A stretch of DNA of 64,000 nucleotides, taken from the NCBI GenBank assembly GCA_963971225.1, contig OZ020269.1:2046001-2110000 (forward strand), given 5' to 3'. Below, one piece after another: positions 22,315-34,568 of this stretch; the first letter of the stretch is position 1; every line of letters starts with the position of its first letter. The notes beneath the pieces are model-generated. The model was not told where the DNA came from, made no database searches, and worked only from the letters and a program-made list of their open reading frames with translations. Source of the stretch: Melieria omissa. Lineage: Eukaryota > Arthropoda > Insecta > Diptera > Ulidiidae. The translations under genes were made by a program, and so were the position numbers.

Positions 22315-22827
22315 TACTACGTTTACATTGAGCCCAAATGCGTAGTTTCAAATGTGTCATATCAGTGTTTACATTGCGTTTGCATTTTGTTTGGCAGCTA
22401 ATGTCAAATGCTCAATGCAATGCTCTTGCCGCAGCTCATAGATCAGCTCTTTTCCGGCTTCTGACTAAATAATTTGTTGCTTTTTTGCTGCATCTATGCT
22501 CTACAGACTGTAATATTTGAATACAAATATACAACATACCTTACATGCTAAGCATATTCTACATATTTGAAGCAGACGAAAATTTTCATTCAAAAATTCC
22601 ATTTTGATAATTTTCGTTTGTTTTGATTTTGAACTGTCAAAAAGAACAAAAGCGCTTTCATTTTGTGATGCGTTCGATAAAATTTGTCATGTTTTATCGC
22701 ATTTGCTTCGTCGTTTTGTTGAAATAAGTCATTTCGTCAATTTCAATTTGTATGGGGAAATGCGTGATTTGGCTTCGCATTTGAGAATTTTTGCCCAAAT
22801 CACGCATTTGGGCTCAATGTAATAGTA
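22315..22827. repeat. MITE with ACATTGAGCCCAAATGCGT ends
   Basis: Inverted ends tacattgagcccaaatgcg (from 22323) and cgcatttgggctcaatgta (to about 22822), with TTA next to each end, which could be a 3-bp TSD of Harbinger type. No coding content is recognised. Confidence 0.55.
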
Positions 22828-22872
22828 TTAATCACTGGGATCCTATTCACTGGGATTGGAGAACCAAAATAC

Positions 22873-22936
22873 TGAAACGAAAAGGCACTCTGTGCTGTGC
22901 ATGAACGCTTTTGCAAGCATACTTTTAGGCATAACA
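22873..22936 (+). mobile_element. 64-bp relic of LTR family L
   Basis: The first 59 bp match the start of the LTR at 62497 (tgaaacgaaaaggcac...), then it jumps to the LTR's last bases taaca. ATAC at 22869-22872 and 22937-22940 is a 4-bp TSD, so both LTR edges are preserved and the middle is deleted. Confidence 0.65.
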
Positions 22937-23000
22937 ATACTTATGCCTTGAAGTATCCAAAGTGAACGAATTTTCGAATGTGTGAATATTTTACCATTAT

Positions 23001-23057
23001 TTTATTTTAGTCACCATACTTTGCTTTTATTTTTAGTCACCATTCTTTGCTTTTATT
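23001..23057 (-). terminator. AspRS poly(A) signals
   Basis: Three AATAAA hexamers on the minus strand (23052-23057, 23036-23041, 23001-23006) lie 135-190 bp past the AspRS stop codon, a normal distance for a short 3' UTR. Confidence 0.5.
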
Positions 23058-23191
23058 TAACATAGGATATACATGTCATTAAGTAAAAGAACACGCACAT
23101 TGAAGACCAAGTATTTTTGGAAATCAAAGAAAAGAATTGAAAAACAATTCAATTCGGCATGGTAAAAGTTTTTTGGAGAAGAATTGTTGTT

Positions 23192-25290
23192 TTAGGGAGT
23201 CAATCGTTTTGGATCACGTGGAAACATCGAAGTCTTGCGAATATTGTCAAGGCCTAGATACAACATGACAACACGCTCCATGCCAATACCACCACCCGCA
23301 TGTGGAGGACAACCGAAACGAAAGGATTCAATGTATGCTGCAATCTTTGAAGTATCTGAAGAAATTATGAAAACATGCAGATAATATTATCTTCTATTAA
23401 TAGTTGGACAAATCTTGATGTACAGACCTATGCCGTGATGCTTTGCACGTTCCATCAAAAAGTCGGGGTCATGAATACGTTGTGCGCCTGAAAGAATCTC
23501 TTCACCCCGCATAAACATATCGTAAGAGTTGGAATATATAGCATTGTTAGGATCGGGCATCGTGTAGAACGGGCGAATAGCCAAAGGGAATTTGTCCAAA
23601 ATGTAAAAATCTGTGTCAAATTTAGCTTTTACCAGACGACCCAGCAGTTTCTCATTAGGCGTTGAAAGATCCTCTTCGTCACCAGTCTCTACACCCGCTT
23701 TACGCAGCATTGCGACGCCTTCAGCAAACTGAAGTATTAATGGTGGCTCCAGAAATTTAAATGGCTCCACTTTGTATTGTTGGCCCACCACCTCAATCTC
23801 ATGACTGTAGGAATCACGCAACCCTTTAAAGATGGCGGTAAAGGTGTCACCAATGGTATGCAGAACTTCGTGATAATGGTATTTGAAAGCCATTTCCAGA
23901 TCAAGGCCGACGAACTCAGTCAAATGTCGATGCGTATTGGAATCCTCGGCACGGAATACGGCCCCAACGGTAAAAACTTTCTCAAAATCAGCGGCGATAG
24001 CCATTTGCTTGTATAGTTGAGGTGACTGCGCCAAGTATGCTGAATCTGGAAATGGGCAGTTGTTGTTGCTGTATCGTCGGTGCATTCGTGGTACACTTAC
24101 CCTTAAAGTAGCTCACGGTGAAGACATTAGCTCCGCCTTCGCTGGCAGCCGAAATTATCTTCGGTGTATGAATTTCAGTGAAACCATTTGCAGTTAATAT
24201 ATCTCGGAAGAGACGACACACGCCTGCCTCCAAACGAAAAATAGCTTGGTTTGCCGGAGTACGCAGATCAAGAACTCGGTTGTCCAGACGGGTGTCCTGG
24301 TTGACGCGGATGTTAAGACCTTCTGGATCCTGTGTACGCATATATGTCAAACAGAAAACCAAATCCAATGACATACTTACATCAGAGTTTTCCGCGCGAG
24401 AAGCATCCTCGATTTGAAGTGGTAGTTGAGCCTTTGCTTGCGAAATAACAAATATCTGCTGTATGTTTAGTTCAATTGTTTGTTCAGTGCATGATTCAAT
24501 TTTATTCAGCACGGATACAACTTTGGCCTGTACATCAATTATGCTTTCCTTGTGAATACTATAGGGTAAGAAAATATGTGTTTACTATAAATATGATGAG
24601 CACTATCTGGTTTAATTGGTGATTAGTCTACACAACCGTGATCGTAATCACCAGCCATCAACAAAATCCGAATAAATATTTCAACTTTCCCTTCATGTAA
24701 AAATTGTCTTTTGTTACTGAATAGTACCAGTAAATGTGCAAACCCAACCAGAGTTTTCTGTAAAACATTTATATTTGGAACATAGGAGCACACTTACTTT
24801 CCGGCGAATTTCACCATCTGCTTGGAGACATTGTCACCCACAGCTAGTATGCACTGCACTGTACTACTCTGTTGACGTAGGATGAGAAAACACTGCTTCC
24901 CTTTGGATCGTGACGTGTGTACACGCCCTCGTGCCCACACCAGTTCTGCTTTGCCTACAAATTCAATCAACTTGCCTACGGCTACGAACTTCCGATCTTC
25001 GAGCTTCTCTTTTGATTGAATCATTTCAGCGAAGCCATATCGCCCCACCGAACAGTCCTTAATGTCGTCACCCGCATTGTTATCCACATTTGCCGCCGTT
25101 TTGTGTTCCGCTTTCTGTAGGTGAAGACATGCAATTACTAATTTAAGGCCTGTTTAACGGGATACCGTTTTTTATTTCTTACTTTGGCTGCTTTGAGTGC
25201 TTCTTTCGCTTGCTTCTTGGCTGCTTTCTTTGACGTTTGTTCATCTCCACCGGCAGTTTCAGTTCTTACATTATCTTTATCTGCCACCAT
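23192..25290 (-). CDS. AspRS: cytosolic aspartyl-tRNA synthetase
   Basis: Charges tRNA-Asp with aspartate using ATP in the cytoplasm. Six exons join in frame: 25183-25290, 24798-25114, 24381-24558, 24101-24329, 23428-24045 and 23192-23355, giving 537 aa, close to the usual eukaryotic length. All introns have GT-AG ends and four are under 75 bp. The start codon context is ATGGTG. Residues 14-36 form a lysine/alanine helix, the eukaryotic N-terminal extension. An OB-fold anticodon-binding domain follows ([18 protein letters not shown]). The class II core has motif 1 around FTEIHTPK (about 250-257), motif 2 [11 protein letters not shown] (308-318) and motif 3 GGGIGMERV (504-512). The end [11 protein letters not shown] is the typical C-terminus. 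No lesion is seen. Confidence 0.95.
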
Positions 25291-26229
25291 TGTATGTCCT
25301 TTATCAATGAAAAGAGTCAGATGGCATATAAAAAGAAATAACTATGATTCGACAACTGGTCCAAAGGCCTTGCAAATAAAACTATCTTTCAGCAGTGCCA
25401 TTTTACTTATCAGGGCTGAACTCTGGCGCTGCAGAGCTGAATTGCAACGAAATCTACGCTATTGCGTCATAGTTATTCCACTTTGTCGTCAAGGTTAAAC
25501 TTTCTTGCACATTTTACGTCGTTATGCACTAATAGATCTAAAACAGAGCCTTTTTTGTCTTAAATGGAATAACTTTGTCGGCATCATTAAACCACGGCGT
25601 ACGAACCTGATCACATGGCATTACCTGCTGGGACCTTTTTTGCCACACCACCGGATGGATACTGCCTGTTTGACCTTTCGGGTTTTTAAATTGGACGAAC
25701 CACACGATCCTTACCTCTTGCTATACAACAAAGTTAAATTTATATGTTTGATTTTTTCTTGAGGCAAAATTATGCAGTTCGCTAGACACTTCACAATCGC
25801 TGCGTTCCATTTAGTAATGTCTACTACTATTCATGGTGCTGCCAACTTTTAATTCCCAAAATCTTTTAAAGCGTATGCCATGATTTTCTATACAAACGCA
25901 TTGCAATTGGATATTTTAAATGAATAAGCAGGAAAAGAATTTAATATCTTAAAAGTATTAAAAACAAACGATAACTTAACTTGGTAGGCTTATCTAACAA
26001 AAAATACAAAAGCCGACACAGAAGTATTGGAATATGGTTACTAATCTCCAACGTCAATCAATGTATGCAACTAGTTATTCCTTTCTATATAAAGAGTAAA
26101 CGATCTTAGCTATAAAGAACGAGTTCTTTTAAATATACCCAAAACATTTCTAAATATTTTCGAAATTATATCTAATAAAAGAGAGTTGGCATCATTACCA
26201 CTTTTTTTTGACAATTACAAACTGCATTG
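25291..26229. other. AspRS upstream region; no other gene seen
   Basis: Holds the AspRS 5' UTR and promoter by position. No divergent gene is recognised; plus-strand open frames here lack any motif. Confidence 0.4.
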
Positions 26230-26237
26230 CGTTCAAC

Positions 26238-26680
26238 CATAGTGAAATAAATAAAGTGTACCAGGTAGATGACGTACACTTATTTCTCAGAGTAGCAATT
26301 GTCAGGGTGTCAATTTATTTGTTCAGTTAACCTTTATTTTTGTTGTCGCTAAAATAGCCCAAAATTTAAAATTTACTTTTAATACTCCAGAAATATAAAT
26401 TTTTGTTATGTATTTTATGTTCGAAAAACACAGAAACTGCTTTGCCCTGCTTTTTTTTGGAGAGACAGCACGTTCTTCCTGGCACGTTATTGCCTTTTTT
26501 GTGTCGGTTTTGGGCCAAAACATATTTTCAAACAATAATTTATTTTGAAATTTTTTCATACAGCACAGACGGGTTATGAACTCTGACATTTGTCAGCATA
26601 ATGACATTAACTGTCAGAAAATAAGTGTACGATGAAGAGAGAGTGTCTGCTATCTGGCACACTTTATTAATTTCACTATG
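26238..26680. repeat. hAT MITE with CATAGTGAAAT ends
   Basis: Inverted ends catagtgaaataaataaagt and actttattaatttcactatg with a perfect 8-bp TSD CGTTCAAC (26230-26237, 26681-26688). Inner blocks aataagtgtac also occur in both orientations. Non-coding. Confidence 0.8.
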
Positions 26681-26688
26681 CGTTCAAC

Positions 26689-27890
26689 GTGTCACACAAG
26701 GTTACATTTCCACAGGGTTATCATGTTCCTTTAAAGCATGCAGCGTGGAAATATTATATTTGTTAACAAGTACAAAAAAATGAAGGATTTAAGTGAAGAT
26801 TAGAGAAGGTGGCTGCTGTCGTATTACTTATTAGAACTGAACGTACGACCATAGTTCTTTTTGTGTACGGATAATATGCACAAATTATCCGAATTTTTGT
26901 GTACTACCAAACTCTTACTATGAGAAAGAAAATAAGAGCGTAAAGTGACAGTTAATTTTGGGAGAAATTGCAAGATCTTACTGGTTAAATTTTTGCCAGC
27001 ATTTTGCAGCCAGTAAGAAGAAGGACATATAATTTTTGTAATCATTTGTATGCAAATAAGAACAGCACACAAATTGTGTTCTCTCAAGATTACTAAACCT
27101 CAACCGTCTTGCTTAGCTACACCTGCTGCAAGACATTTGCATAAAATGTCTGATTAAACGTAAATTTCCCTGTAAATTCAAACTTCAAATGAAATCAGCT
27201 GTTTATTCTTTAAATTCTCTTGTTTACACCCTTTTACCCCTTTAAGTTTTGAATATGACGTCACACTAGTGGAAACAATAGTTAAACTATTAAATTGTTA
27301 GAAATATCTGTTTGTTTACTTGAATAGTTTTCATGCATATATGTAATATTATATTGGCACTAACCTATCTTCACAATGTGTTTTCATTCGGAAATCAAAG
27401 GGAGACAAGCGATGAGACAGAAAACACGAAATTTTGTGAATGGGTTTCTATGCGTGTATACATGAGCACTTCTACACATGAACAACTGTCAAACTGCTCC
27501 AGGGGCGGTTTAAGAAATTTCAATTTTCAATTTAATTTCGACACATTTTTTTTTCTAGTCAATTTTTTCCCCGTTTGAACGCACCTGACTTTTTGAAACT
27601 TTTGAAATATGTCAAGGTACATTCGTTTATACATTTTCTCGCTCATATTTCACTATTGCTGTACTGTGATGTTGGCGAATGTACCTTGAGCTTGTGTTTT
27701 CATGCTTTAGATGTAAGCTTACCTGAAGTTACAAATTGTTACTGGAAAAGTACCCAAACAATGCAAAATGCTTGAGGTATTGCCAAAATCTTGTTTTCTG
27801 GGTTGCTGCCAGTATTCGATATCTGGAGATTTTCCAGAACAGTAAAGTCTAGTAATATTCCACTAGAGCGGCAACACTGGTTGAGACAGC
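26689..27890. other. no gene recognised
   Basis: AT-rich spacer with short unremarkable open frames on both strands. Confidence 0.35.
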
Positions 27891-27898
27891 TGTCAGAG

Positions 27899-27927
27899 CC
27901 AAGGCGAATTCATACGAATTCGCCTTG
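27899..27927. repeat. 29-bp transposon relic (two fused termini)
   Basis: The palindrome aaggcgaattc-atac-gaattcgcctt is flanked by TGTCAGAG at 27891-27898 and 27928-27935, a perfect 8-bp TSD. The arms are the terminal repeats of the MITE at 5344-5544, so this is that element reduced to its ends. Confidence 0.65.
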
Positions 27928-28065
27928 TGTCAGAGCAGTAGCCGGCCTGATACAATTAACAAGGTAGTCTAGGCAGTGATTGTGAAACTGCAGCAAACCA
28001 CCCTGTTCAATGAGAACATTTAACAACAACTGCAATTTCTCGAAAGCGAATTTTAATGGCTCTTA

Positions 28066-28843
28066 TGGCCAAACTCCATAAAGCGCGTTGCAGGCGTATC
28101 GTGGTGTTTGGCGTTTCTCGTGTTTCGAGAAAAAGTTGAATCAGTGTATTTGTATGAAGCAAACTCCATGACTACGCCCGAAACGCGGCAAAAGTTGAAC
28201 TATTTTCAACTTTCTCTCGCGTTTCTCGCTAAACGACGTCAAACAGCAACAGAGCTCTTAAAGATGTCATACATTATGTGGTTAAATGGTAATGCCGATA
28301 ACAAACTTGTGTTATCGCAAAAGTCGGATGCATTTATTTTACACGAAAGCTATTAAATACATTTAAGAAACATTTGAAATTCAATATTTTAACGTAAAAT
28401 GTGGAGAAATTCGTAAAAATTAGCATAATTCTTTGACAGACGAAACTTAGTCTTCGCTGTATTGGAAATTCGATAGCTTATTCGTTGTCGATCGAATTTT
28501 GCTCATCCCTGTGAAATAAATTGCTACAAATTGAATTCAACTGAATCTTTTTTTTATTTTTTGCAATGTTCGATATGCATTTAATGTGTTTAAAATGAAA
28601 TCAGTAAATTCTACAAAGTCTATAACGTCGTATAGCAATTTCATTTCGTTGTTTTTCACAATTCACAACGAAATCAATCAGCAGTTTGCCAATTAAAAAC
28701 TAGCATCAACTGACGTAAGAAGAAGAAGCTGACGCGTGAAACGCGCTTTATGGAGTTTGACCATTTGCAACGCGAATAACGAGAGAAACGCCATAACCCG
28801 ACACACCCCGAACGCCTGAAACGCGCTTTATGGAGTTTGGCCA
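28066..28843. repeat. MITE with TGGCCAAACTCCATAAAGCG ends
   Basis: Inverted ends tggccaaactccataaagcg and cgctttatggagtttggcca, each next to TTA (28063-28065, 28844-28846), a possible 3-bp Harbinger-type TSD. An extra copy of the right terminus lies at about 28740. No transposase. Confidence 0.65.
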
Positions 28844-29057
28844 TTAGTTCTTAGTCCATGTTAATTGCATCATGAAGCTGACGTTAATTTGATTGCCCGT
28901 CACTACTACGCCTTTGCTACGTTTTCGGCACTTTTAATTGTGACTTAACTCTTTCATTACTTTTTCAAATAAATTGTAAAAGACTTTTTCGCTTTTGCAG
29001 CGGTCTGATTGCACACATTTCATTCAAAGGCATTTGTGCTTCTGGAACATTATTATC

Positions 29058-32000
29058 TTACTTACTTAACTGGCCATAACAACCCGTTATCGGGTTACGG
29101 CCTGCCGCAAAACTTCTCTCCAGGCGCCTCTGCTTCGCGCGCGCCTTCTCCAGTTGGTCACACCAAGAGATACCAGGGCCTCTTCCACTTGGTCCTTCCA
29201 CCGGAGACACGGCCTCCCTCTTCGCCGTCGACCTCCAACCATCGCATCGAATACCTTTTTCGCCGGAGCTTCGTCGTCCATGCGGCAGACATGACCGAGC
29301 CAGCGTAGCCGCTGGATGTTAATTCGCTGCGCTACGTCCATGTCCTTATACAGCTCATACAGCTCGTTATTGGTTCGTATGTGATAGTCGTCACCAACCC
29401 GAACAGGGCCGAAGATTTTGCGAAGCACCTTCCTCTCGAACACTCCAAGGGCCGCTATGTCGTTTCGTGTCATTGTCCATGCTTCAGCGCCATAGAGGAG
29501 CACGGGCAAGATAAGCGTCCTATAGAGTGAAAGTTTTGTCGGTCGAGAGAGGTCTCTACTTCTCAATTGCCTACCGAGACCGTAGTAGCACCTGTTGGCA
29601 AGAGTTATCCTTCGCTTTATCTCCAGACTGACATCATTGCTGCTGTTGATGGCGGTGCCAAGGTAGACGAATTCCTTGACAACTTCAAAAGCATACCTGT
29701 CGGCCTCGACGTGAGACCCTAGCCGCTGCGAGTCCCTGCGTGTAGACAGCATATACTTCGTCTTGCCCTCATTTACCACCAGACCCATTTTGGCAGATTC
29801 TCTTTCGATAGCCGCAAAGGCAGCGGTGACATCTCGCTTGTTACGTCCGATGACATCAATATCATCAGCGTAAGCAAGTAGCTGGACACTTTTGTTGAAA
29901 ATTGTGCCATTACGATGTACACCGGCCTTGCGCAGAACACTCTCCATGGTGAAGTTGAAGAGGTCGCAGGACAAAGGATCGCCCTGTCTGAAACCTCGAA
30001 CGGTATCAAAGGGGTCGGAGAGGTCACTTCCAACCTTGACGGAGCTGCGCGTATTGCTCAACGTCGCTCTGCAAAGTCTAACGAGCTTTGCAGGGATACC
30101 AAGTTCAGACAATGCGGCATATGCGGCAATGCTGCCTTGTAATCGATGAAGAGATGGTGTGTATCGATTTGGTTCTCATGGGTCTTCTCCAGGATTTGGC
30201 GTAGAGTGAATATCTGGTCGATGGTGGACTTACCAGGTCTAAAGCCGCACTGATAAGGTCCAATCAGCGCCTTGGCGAGTGGCTTTAGTCTTTCACATAA
30301 TACGCTCGTCAGGACCTTGTATGCAATGGGAAGTAGGCTGATACCCCTCTAGTTGGCGCATATTGTTGGGTCGCCTTTCTTCAGCACAGGACAAAGGCCC
30401 CTGAGGTTCCAATCGTTGGGCATTCGTTCCTCCAGCCATATTTTGCAAATGAGCTGATGCATGCACCCAATCAGCTCACCGCCGCCGGCCTTGAACAATT
30501 CAGCTGGTAGCCCATCCGGCCCTGCAGCTTTGTTGTTCTTGAGTCGCTGGATAGCGACCCGGACCTCGTCATGGCTGGGCGGTGGCACATCCACACCGTC
30601 GTCGTCGATTGGTGCCATCTGGACATCTTCACCACTGGCGGTATTGTTCCTTTCGTCGCCTGCGAGCAGCTTGGTGAAGTGCTCCTTCCACAACCTCAGC
30701 ACACCCTGCGCATCCGTAACCAGATCCCCGTTTTCGTCTCTGCAAGAAGATGCCCCAGGCTTAAATCCTTCCGTAAGACGCTTAACTTTTTGGAAGAATT
30801 TTCGGGCGTCATTCCTGCTCCTGCACTCCTCGATTTCTTCACGCTCGCGCCTTTCTTGCTCCCGTTTCTTGCGTCTAAAAAGGCACCTCTCTTTCTTCCT
30901 CTCCTCCCGGTATTTTTCTGTCATGGCTCGCGTGGCGGCCGACTGCAGGGTCTTCTTGTATGCAGCATTCTTCACTGCAGTGGCTGCGCGACACTCTTCA
31001 TCGTACCATTGGTTTTTTGGTGGTGGGCGTCGAAAACCAAGGACATTTTCTGCGGCGGCGCGCATAGAGTGGGATAAGTGAGCCCATAATCCGCCGATGT
31101 CATCAGGTGGAGAGGGGGAGCGACCGAGCTGGTTGGAGAGTTGAGCGGAGTAGACTTCGGCTACCCCTTGTGATCGCAGCTTACTGATGTCCAGCTTTCT
31201 TCGCAAACTAGGTTGTGCGGTCTTCGCTGCGCAAAGACGCATGCTTACCTTGGCTGCAACAAGGTAGTGGTCCGAGTCGATGTTGGGTCCTCGGAACGTG
31301 CGCACATCTAGAATGCTAGAAGCATGCCTTCCATCAATCACAATGTGATCAATCTAGTTGCGGGTGGATTGATCGGGGGATAACCAGGTGGCCTTGTGGA
31401 TATCGAGGTGCTGGAATCTGGTGCTACTAACTACCATGTTTCGTGCCGCGGCGAAATCGATCAGCCTCAGACCGTTGTTCGAAGTGGTCCCATGGAGGCT
31501 GAACTGCCCGACTATGGGGCCAAAGATGCCTTCTCGCCCGACTTTTGCGTTGAAGTCCCCGAGGACAATTTTGACGTCATGGGCCGGGCACCTGTCGTAG
31601 ACGTCCTCGAGCTTCGCATAGAAGGCATCCTTGGCCGCATCGTCCTTCTCTTCCGTCGGGGCGTGCGCGCAAATTAGGCTGATGCTAAAGTATTTAGCTT
31701 TGATGCGGATCGAAGCCAGCCGTTCGTTCACCGGAGTGAACCGAGAGACGTGGTGGCGAAGTCTCTTGCTGACCACAAATCCGCAGCCAAATTCGCGCTT
31801 CTCCGCATGGCAGCTGTAGTAGATATCGCAGTCTGCTCGCTTGGAGCAACCTTGTCCTGTCCATCGCATTTCCTGGATGGCGGTGATGTCAGCCTTACAT
31901 TTCGTGAGGGCTTCCGCCAGTTGGATAGAGGCACCTTCCCTATAGAGGGTCCGGACATTCCAGGTGCATATCCTCAAATCATGGTCCTTGAATCGTTTGC

Positions 32001-32092
32001 TGTGGTCGTCAACATTGTGGGTTCCTTCCGAGGCTTGCTTTTTGGCTTTCATTGGTAGATGATTTTCCGTGGCGGGCACCAAACCCTGCGCA
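29058..32092 (-). mobile_element. RTE-clade LINE, copy B (5' truncated)
   Basis: Minus-strand LINE ending in the (ttac)n tail at 29058. A 10-bp TSD CATTATTATC flanks it (29048-29057 and 32093-32102). Its 5' end corresponds to about position 38576 of copy A, so about 200 bp are missing. Strongly similar to copy A throughout, with different lesions. Confidence 0.9.
29087..32082 (-). pseudogene. RTE endonuclease-reverse transcriptase, copy B
   Basis: Target-primed retrotransposition enzyme. Domain order on the minus strand: apurinic-like endonuclease ([38 protein letters not shown]), a basic charged linker ([18 protein letters not shown]), then reverse transcriptase ([33 protein letters not shown]) and a C-terminal [11 protein letters not shown]...[10 protein letters not shown]. 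Lesions: TAG at 31354-31356 where copy A has CAG, TAG at 30349-30351 where copy A has TAC, and a net 19-base loss near 30128 that shifts the frame. Not functional. Confidence 0.9.
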
Positions 32093-32102
32093 CATTATTA
32101 TC

Positions 32103-32950
32103 AGCTCCTCAGTATTTGATTTGGCCAAAATTTATAGCACTCTTAATTAATAATAAATGATAATATACCGTATTCATGACCAAATATCACAATATTTGAT
32201 AACCATTTTAATTTCTCGTTTTCTTCCCTCTTTCTCACCCAAGAAACAAATATAAATAATCGCTGGTGATGAGTGTTGGTATCAATCATTTTTGTTGGCT
32301 AATCCATTACAAATTTTCACAGAAAGGGTAATAAATTAGATAAGTATTTTTTCATTAAAATCTCATGGTCCTTTTGTACCAAAACATTAAATTTTCCAAG
32401 ATTCTAAGGATTTTTCTAATTCATTTGATACCCATATTGTTATTCTACAATGCGCTCAATTTTTAAAACAATAATAATAATAAAATTTTGAAATAAACAT
32501 GTCCTTGAAATTTCAAAGTCCTTTTTAAAAAAATCACAGAGAAAAGCTAGTTTTTCGAGTATACCGATTTTTTCGTGTTTTGAAATTGTTTTCATTTTTG
32601 TCGCACGGTGTTATTGGAACTTGTTTCAGTAACCACTTGTGGTAGTGGAAAGCATGGTGCACTATGATTGTAGTGCAAAACCCCCATGTATAGAATCATT
32701 TATTCGAAACCGCACTGTATGGGCTCCTTGTAGAGTTATAAATTTCTTCAAATAAATTTTATGATCCAAAGGCCCTTGTGATAAGAACAATATTCTTTCA
32801 ATCTTTTGTAGCGAATGTCTTCTGTTAAAACATTGCAAAACCCATCTTTGATGGATTAAGACAATGTATAAAAATTGATCAAGAAATAAAAAAGGGAATT
32901 TTTCATTGAAAACCATTTAACGAATGCCTCAAATAATTAATAATTGATTG
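32103..32950. other. no gene recognised
   Basis: AT-rich spacer between an RTE LINE and a SINE; no motif or repeat assigned. Confidence 0.35.
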
Positions 32951-33264
32951 GCACGACAGCCCGCTTACGCGAGACTAAGGCCTAGCTTCCCGCAACCACC
33001 CGTGTTGTGCGTGTGAATTTTGTACGCGGGTGGAAGGGACCTACAGTTTTATGCCGGTTCCGAACGGCAGGTTGGGAGCTTTTTCATAGGCAATTTTTAC
33101 TCTCAGAGGTTTGCCATTTCCAGCTGAGAGGACAGCCACCGAAAGAGAAAACGAGTTTCCCGTTATTTTTTTTAGGTGTTACTACATGCAGTATTCGATC
33201 TTGCGCCGCTCTGCATGCGACTCGCTGGACCGGGAACTAACCAACTGAGCCACGGCGGCTGCCT
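32951..33264 (-). repeat. tRNA-derived SINE, copy 2
   Basis: On the minus strand it starts ggcagccgccgtggctcagt, with the A box TGGCTCAGTTGG and a weakened B box (agatcgaatactgc) about 45 bp on. Blocks gggacctacagttttatgcc, gttgggagctttttc and ggtttgccatttcc are shared with copy 1 at 8641-8944 in the same order. Confidence 0.7.
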
Positions 33265-34568
33265 AAAATTTCAGCCCAAAATGCCTGCGGCAGTGATGGC
33301 ATTATTAACATTTGAGGCTATTGTTAAGGCATAATTGTATTGTCCTTATTCAATAAATTAATAACAATAATAATACTATTTTTAACTATCAAATTAATTT
33401 AATAATGAATCTATAACTTGTATTATACCTTTTTAAACATTTATAGTTTCACAGAACATCTTCAGAAGAATTAAAAAATTCTTTCGCGGTAAAATTTGCT
33501 TTCGCGTTTACGTTAATTTCGCGGATAATGCTCGACATGTTTGTAAAAGACTGATTAACCATGGCTGATTCTACTGTATAATGTTCAAACAATTAAGAAC
33601 TGAATCCATTTAATTTACTTTAAAAAGCTTGTTTGCATGAGTCCTTAAATTGTTCAATAAGTGGTATAATTAAGTTAGTGTCCAGCTTATGTGTTGCCAG
33701 ATGAAGTACCACTGCATCATTTGAAATAAAACACGTAATTAGAAAAAGAAAACAAGTGTGTATACATTTAATTAACAAACGTAATATTATAACAGTACAT
33801 ATGAATGCATTTGCATATACATATGCGAGGAAACTGGGTAGAAAGCTTTACAATTATAGTAAATGAATTGGTTTACAGTTCACATTCTAAGGTTTAAAAT
33901 TAACTAACTCTTTATGGGCAATGAATATACAAAAAGGTGATATTTTCCACAAATTGGGAGCAAAATATGTATATCATTTCGCGACCAAGCAATACGTTCA
34001 GTATTTTATGCGGCGGCAAATGCAAATTGGATTTAAATTGAATTTGGTTGCGAGCATATTTTGTAACATTCTAAGTAGCTTTGACTCAGTTTCCACCAAA
34101 TGTATGCATAAAGCAAATATATAGGTATATACATATATTACATAATGAATTCAATATGACAAAGATCAAAAGATTAAAGTTATAATTATGACTTTTAATT
34201 TGTAGGTGAGTTGTCGTTGATTCGCTGTACGAATACATGTTTACGTTTGTATCAAATCCGTGCAAGATATGTAAAAGACTCGCGCGGAACATCCCACTTC
34301 TTACATTATAAGCAACACAATAGTATAAAGTGTCGTTTTCGGTGGTTGCAGTTTTAAATAATCGCTGAGCGCTGAAAAATTGATTGAGTTAATTTGTTCT
34401 TTGCTGTTATAAAAATTACTTATAGGAGATATTTTTCTGATTTCACACTTTATGGTGAAATGCTGACATGAACGCCAGATTTAAAATGTAGTTTAACGCC
34501 TTTTTTTTTAGAAAATAAATAAGTCACAAATAAAACCAATAACATATTTGAAGGAGTATGGACTATTT
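33265..34568. other. 3' flank of the claudin-like gene; nothing recognised
   Basis: Should contain the 3' UTR of the minus-strand gene ending at 34569. A standard AATAAA on the minus strand could not be placed close to the stop. No repeat with clear termini is visible. Confidence 0.35.

Noticed and set aside
22604..22822. 72-codon plus-strand frame
   Set aside because: Lies within a MITE and runs into its terminal repeat; not a gene.
23387..23428. AspRS ending at TAA 23387 with [12 protein letters not shown]
   Set aside because: This is read-through into an intron; a donor after 23428 and exon 23192-23355 restore the conserved C-terminal motif 3.
30461..31081. 206-codon frame antisense to RTE copy B, and its counterpart at 39586-40206
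   Set aside because: Shadow of the charged linker of the RTE protein on the opposite strand; serine/leucine-rich text is typical of such mirror frames.
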